The notes under the pieces were generated by a model that was not told the origin of the DNA, ran no database searches, and saw only the letters and a list, made by a program, of their open reading frames with translations. The translations under genes were made by a program, and so were the position numbers. 64,000 nt of DNA from Streptomyces sp. NBC_00094. GTDB lineage: Bacteria > Actinomycetota > Actinomycetes > Streptomycetales > Streptomycetaceae. Below are positions 60,953 to 64,000 of this stretch, one piece after another. Within the stretch, counting starts at the first letter, position 1. The number at the start of each line of letters is the position of its first letter. The stretch covers positions 124,001 through 188,000 of the forward strand of contig NZ_JAPEMB010000001.1 in the NCBI RefSeq assembly GCF_026343125.1, in the 5' to 3' direction.

Positions 60953-61953
60953 AGGAGGAATCCTCCGGGGAAGGGGTCGTCCGGGTCGAGGAAGTACTGC
61001 GCGGTGCCGGTGATCCAGGCGCGGCCGGTGACCGTCGGGACGACGGCGGGCAGGCCGCCGACCTCCGTCTCGGCGGTGAGCCGGCCGGTGAACTCCGTAC
61101 CGATGAAGGATTCGTTGACGAAGTCGGTGTCGAGCGGGAGTTCGCCGCGGGCGTGCAGCTGGGCCATGCGGGCGCTGGTCCCGGTGCCGCAGGGAGAGCG
61201 GTCGAACCAGCCCGGGTGGATGGCCATGGCGTGCCGCGAGCGGCGGGCGTCGGAGCCCGGCGCCGCGAGGTAGACGTGCTTGAGCCCGGCGATCTCCGGC
61301 TGCGTGGGGTGCACGGGCCGGTCGAGCGAGGCGTTGACGGCGTCCATGACGGCGAGCCCGGCCGCGAGGAGGTCGTCCTTGTGGGCGCGGTCGAACGGCA
61401 GCCCCAGGGAGTCGAGTTCGACGAACGCGTAGAAGTTCCCGCCGAAGGCCAGGTCGTAGGTGACCGTCCCGTACCCGGGGACGTCCACCGTGCGGTCGAG
61501 GCCCACGCTGAAGGCGGGCACGTTGGTGAGGGTGACCGCCTTCGCGGCACCGTCCTCCACCTGGACGTCGACGCTGACGAGGCCGGCCGGGGTGTCGAGG
61601 CGGACGGTGGTGACCGGTTCGACGACCGGCACCATGCCCGTCTCGACCAGGACCGTCGCGACGCCGATGGTGCCGTGGCCGCACATCGGCAGCAGGCCGG
61701 ACACCTCGATGTAGAGCACGCCGTAGTCGGCGTCGGGGCGGGTGGGCGGCTGCAGGATCGCGCCGCTCATCGCCGCGTGACCGCGCGGTTCGAACATCAG
61801 GAGGGTACGGAGGTGGTCCATGTGCTCGATGAAGTGCAGCCGGCGCTCGGCCATCGTGGCGCCGGGGATGACCCCGACACCGCCGGTGATCACGCGCGTG
61901 GGCATGCCCTCGGTGTGCGAGTCGACCGCGTGGAAGACATGACGGGTACGCAC
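60949..61953 (-). CDS. 4-hydroxyproline 2-epimerase (proline racemase family)
   Basis: 334 residues from ATG 61953. Both catalytic cysteines are present: Cys91 in PMCGHGTIGVAT and Cys255 in RSPCGTGTSARMAQL. This makes it a racemase/epimerase and not the dehydratase variant with threonine. Other hallmarks are VDSHTEGMPTRVITGGVG and FYAFVELDSLGLP. It interconverts trans-4-hydroxy-L-proline and cis-4-hydroxy-D-proline, the first step of the catabolic route. The downstream gene overlaps by four bases. Confidence 0.92.
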   Translation of the reverse strand: MRTRHVFHAVDSHTEGMPTRVITGGVGVIPGATMAERRLHFIEHMDHLRTLLMFEPRGHAAMSGAILQPPTRPDADYGVLYIEVSGLLPMCGHGTIGVATVLVETGMVPVVEPVTTVRLDTPAGLVSVDVQVEDGAAKAVTLTNVPAFSVGLDRTVDVPGYGTVTYDLAFGGNFYAFVELDSLGLPFDRAHKDDLLAAGLAVMDAVNASLDRPVHPTQPEIAGLKHVYLAAPGSDARRSRHAMAIHPGWFDRSPCGTGTSARMAQLHARGELPLDTDFVNESFIGTEFTGRLTAETEVGGLPAVVPTVTGRAWITGTAQYFLDPDDPFPGGFLL

Positions 61954-62023
61954 GGAGTTCCTTTCACTGGGCGGGTGGGGTTCGCCGTCAGGGGCTGACG
62001 AGCGGTGTCGCCGTCAGGCGCCG

Positions 62024-62932
62024 TCAGCGGTGGCCGTCGGCGACGGCCTTCTCGGTGGAGGTGCGCACGCCGGCCTCGATCGCACCGGTGAGCGGGTGGC
62101 GCGGCGGGCGGGTCGGACCGCCCTGGCGGCCGGCGATGTCCATGGAGAGCTTGATGGACTGGACGAACTCCGTCTTCGAGTCCCAGCGCAGCAGCGAGTG
62201 CAGGGACTTGTAGAGCGGCACGGCGGTCTCCAGGTCGCCGGCGACGGCGGCGTGGTACAGCTCGGAGCAGCTGGCCGGGAAGGCGTTCGGGTAGCCGGCG
62301 ATCCAGCCGACCGCGCCGGCGAGGGCCAGCTCCAGGAGGACGTCGTCGGCGCCGATGAGCAGGTCGAGCTCGGGGGCGAGCTCGCCGATCTCGTACGCCC
62401 GGCGGACGTCGCCGCTGAACTCCTTGACGGCGACGATGCTGCCGTCGGCGTGCAGGTCGGCGAGGAGGCCGGGGGTGAGGTCGACCTTGGTGTCGATCGG
62501 GTTGTTGTACGCCACGATCGGGATGCCGGCCTGGGCGACCTCGGTGTAGTGGGCGCGGACGGCCGACTCGTCGGCGCGGAAGGCGTTGGGCGGCAGGAGG
62601 AGGACCGAGCCGCAGCCGGCCTCGGCGGCCTGCTCGGCCCAGCGGCGGGACTCGGCGCTGCCGTAGGCGGCGACGCCGGGCATGACGCGGGCGCCGTCAC
62701 CGGCGGCCGCGACGGCCGTACGGACGACCTTGGCGCGCTCCTCGTCGGTGAGGGTCTGGTACTCGCCGAGGGAGCCGTTCGGGACGACGCCGTCACAGCC
62801 GTTGGCGATCAGCCAGGCGACGTGCTCGGCGTACGCGTCGTAGTCGACCGACAGGTCCTCGCGGAAGGGGAGGGTGGTGGCGACCATGATGCCGCGCCAG
62901 GGGCGGGCGGTGTTCCAGGTGGTGGCGGTCAT
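62024..62932 (-). CDS. DapA-family deaminase/lyase of hydroxyproline catabolism
   Basis: 302 residues from ATG 62932. The dihydrodipicolinate-synthase barrel is complete: GVVPNGSLGEYQTLTDEER, Tyr142 in AYNNP and the Schiff-base Lys170 in IVAVKEFSGD. In hydroxyproline clusters the enzyme acts on 1-pyrroline-4-hydroxy-2-carboxylate, removing water and ammonia to give 2,5-dioxopentanoate. The function is inferred from the cluster; the family alone includes several lyases. It lies 70 bases upstream of the epimerase, with a separate promoter region in front of it. Confidence 0.9.
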   Translation of the reverse strand: MTATTWNTARPWRGIMVATTLPFREDLSVDYDAYAEHVAWLIANGCDGVVPNGSLGEYQTLTDEERAKVVRTAVAAAGDGARVMPGVAAYGSAESRRWAEQAAEAGCGSVLLLPPNAFRADESAVRAHYTEVAQAGIPIVAYNNPIDTKVDLTPGLLADLHADGSIVAVKEFSGDVRRAYEIGELAPELDLLIGADDVLLELALAGAVGWIAGYPNAFPASCSELYHAAVAGDLETAVPLYKSLHSLLRWDSKTEFVQSIKLSMDIAGRQGGPTRPPRHPLTGAIEAGVRTSTEKAVADGHR

Positions 62933-62959
62933 GTCGACGGCCTGCCTTTCTATGGTGTG

Positions 62960-62980
62960 TGACATTTTACAGAAGGGGAG
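62960..62980 (-). promoter_or_regulatory. Candidate operator upstream of the deaminase gene
   Basis: On the minus strand TGTAAAATGTCACA is a loose dyad with TGT/ACA ends, in an AT-rich island just before the deaminase gene. It shares ATGTCA with the repeats upstream of the GntR/FCD gene, so both could be sites of that regulator. The resemblance is limited to a few bases. Confidence 0.35.
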
Positions 62981-62986
62981 GAAGAA

Positions 62987-63003
62987 AGGCCCGTTACGGG
63001 CCT
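62987..63003 (-). terminator. Hairpin with T-rich tail between dehydrogenase and deaminase genes
   Basis: AGGCCCG (62987-62993) pairs with CGGGCCT (62997-63003); on the minus strand the stem is followed by TTTCTTCC. It may terminate or attenuate transcription coming from the dehydrogenase, so that the deaminase onwards forms its own transcript. Confidence 0.65.
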
Positions 63004-63018
63004 CTCCCCCGGTGTCGG

Positions 63019-64000
63019 TCAGTTCTCGGGGTGCGGAGGACCGGCCGGCTCCGCCGGTCCGGTCCGTTCCGTCGGCTCTTCGAGCGCGGCGAGCGTCGCG
63101 AGCGGGACCGGGAGCGCGAAGGGACGCTTCTCGGCGGGCGGTTCGGCGTCGCCGCCGCGCGCCGCGAGGCAGGCGACGGCCGCGCCGCACATCCGCCCCT
63201 GGCACCAGCCCATGCCGGCCCGGGTGAGGAGCTTGACGGTCCGTGCGTCGCGCGCCCCGAGATCGGCGACCGCCTCGCGCACACGCCCCGCGGTCACCTC
63301 CTCGCAGCGGCACACGTCCGTGTCGTCCTCCAGCCACCCGGGCCAGCCGGTGCCCGGGGCATGCGCCGCGGACATCACGTCGGCGAAGGCCCGCATCCGG
63401 TCCCGGCGACGCCGGAGTTCGGCCAGCCGGCCCGCCGCCGCAGGGCGGCCGGCCAGCCGGGCGGCGATCGCCCGGCCGGCCAGCTCGCCCTCGGTGCGGG
63501 CGAGTCCGGCGCCTCCCACGCCGCCGGTCTCACCCGCCGCCCAGAGTCCGGCCACCGAGGTCTCCTGGAGGTCGTCCAGGGCGAGCCCGAGGGTCCCGTC
63601 GGGCAGCGCGCGGGTGGCGCAGCCGAGGGAGGTGGCCAGCTCGATCTGCGGGACCAGACCGTGCCCGACGGCCAGCGCGTCGCAGGTGATGCGACGGCCC
63701 GTCCCGGGCACGGGCCGCCAGTCACGGTCCAGCCGGGTGACGGTGACGGCCTCCACCCGGTCGGTGCCGTGGACCTCGGTGACCGCGCTGCCCGGCAGCA
63801 CCCGCACACGGTGCCTGAGCAGTGCGGCCCCGTGGACCAGGGCCTCGACGGCCTTCGCCGGGTTGGTCACCAGCGCGCGGGGACTGCGGACGTACCGCAG
63901 GTACCCGGCGGCCTCGACCACGGCCGGCACCTTCGCCCCGGCCGCGGCGAGCGACGAGGCGACGGCGAGCAGCAGGGGGCCGCTGCCGGCCACGACGACG
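63019..64000 (-). CDS. FAD/NAD(P)-dependent dehydrogenase subunit with BFD-like Fe-S domain (partial)
   Basis: The N-terminus lies beyond the window end. The visible 327 codons hold the rest of a flavin disulfide-reductase fold (VVVAGSGPLLLAVASSLAAAGA, VGHGLVPQIELATSLGCATR, GLWAAGETGGVGGAGLARTEGELAG). A C-terminal BFD-type [2Fe-2S] domain has cysteines in DVCRCEEVTAG and GWCQGRMCG. This is the pattern of the large alpha subunit of HcnB/OoxA-type dehydrogenases. In hydroxyproline clusters it oxidises cis-4-hydroxy-D-proline to the pyrroline. The other subunits must lie beyond the window. Confidence 0.9.
   Translation of the reverse strand, partial: VVVAGSGPLLLAVASSLAAAGAKVPAVVEAAGYLRYVRSPRALVTNPAKAVEALVHGAALLRHRVRVLPGSAVTEVHGTDRVEAVTVTRLDRDWRPVPGTGRRITCDALAVGHGLVPQIELATSLGCATRALPDGTLGLALDDLQETSVAGLWAAGETGGVGGAGLARTEGELAGRAIAARLAGRPAAAGRLAELRRRRDRMRAFADVMSAAHAPGTGWPGWLEDDTDVCRCEEVTAGRVREAVADLGARDARTVKLLTRAGMGWCQGRMCGAAVACLAARGGDAEPPAEKRPFALPVPLATLAALEEPTERTGPAEPAGPPHPEN

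Noticed and set aside
58839..61550. A 900-codon protein combining the FCD regulator with antisense-like sequence of the epimerase and dehydrogenase
   Set aside because: The regulator proper starts at 59519. Upstream sequence in that frame is Arg/Pro-rich and lies over genes with intact catalytic residues.
60949..61953. Trans-3-hydroxyproline dehydratase
   Set aside because: Both catalytic cysteines are present; the dehydratase has threonine at the second position.

Overview
The window looks like chromosomal DNA from a Streptomyces or a very close relative. Base composition is very GC-rich, with strong third-position G/C and frequent GTG starts. Other signs are many GTGA/ATGA stop-start overlaps, a near-perfect DmdR1/IdeR-type iron box, a 2-methylisoborneol (earthy odour) operon with its encapsulin shell, and abundant regulators and secreted glycosidases. 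No tRNA, rRNA, CRISPR array, prophage or intact transposase was seen. The one mobile element is a short MITE-like inverted-repeat element at 19205-19406.

Layout. 1-9.3 kb holds small single genes: an ATP-grasp-like protein, a mycothiol-dependent isomerase-like protein, a Nudix-like protein, a SAM methyltransferase, a VWA protein, a reductase of the DHFR/RibD type, two VOC proteins, an alpha/beta hydrolase opposite a PadR regulator, a DUF4291 protein and an ArsR-VOC operon. 9.3-16.1 kb holds a class C beta-lactamase-like esterase, a secreted delta-60/DUF11/RTX chimera, a secreted beta-propeller protein, an ArsR-like regulator, SixA and an Rrf2 regulator. 16.3-21.1 kb carries an FAD/NAD(P)-binding protein fused in frame to a TPR protein, the MITE and an aromatic monooxygenase.

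21.2-28.7 kb is the most interesting block. A Zur-like palindrome lies between a divergent MFS exporter and a tightly coupled operon: metal-chelate binding lipoprotein, FecCD permease, ATPase, DUF364 protein, GHMP kinase and cysteine-synthase-like PLP enzyme. The gene set reads as a small metallophore system with synthesis, export and re-uptake, probably zinc-responsive. 28.8-31.9 kb is the divergent xylB/xylA pair. 31.9-38.3 kb holds gene remnants, lipoproteins, a PETase/cutinase-type polyester hydrolase and a large LAL/LuxR regulator.

38.4-46.2 kb is an aminosugar-type uptake locus: two tandem GntR/UTRA paralogues, a sugar ABC transporter, a cytosolic GH20 hexosaminidase and a secreted CBM3-GH16 protein. 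46.3-49.5 kb is a three-gene GMC dehydrogenase operon. 49.5-53.3 kb has a secreted GH95-ricin protein and an iron-boxed DUF2470 gene. 53.4-57.2 kb is the 2-methylisoborneol operon (family 2B encapsulin, terpene cyclase, GPP C-methyltransferase). 57.5-58.7 kb is a proline-iminopeptidase-like hydrolase. 58.8-64.0 kb is a trans-4-hydroxyproline degradation cluster (FCD-GntR regulator, aldehyde dehydrogenase, epimerase, DapA-family deaminase, FAD/BFD dehydrogenase subunit cut by the window end).
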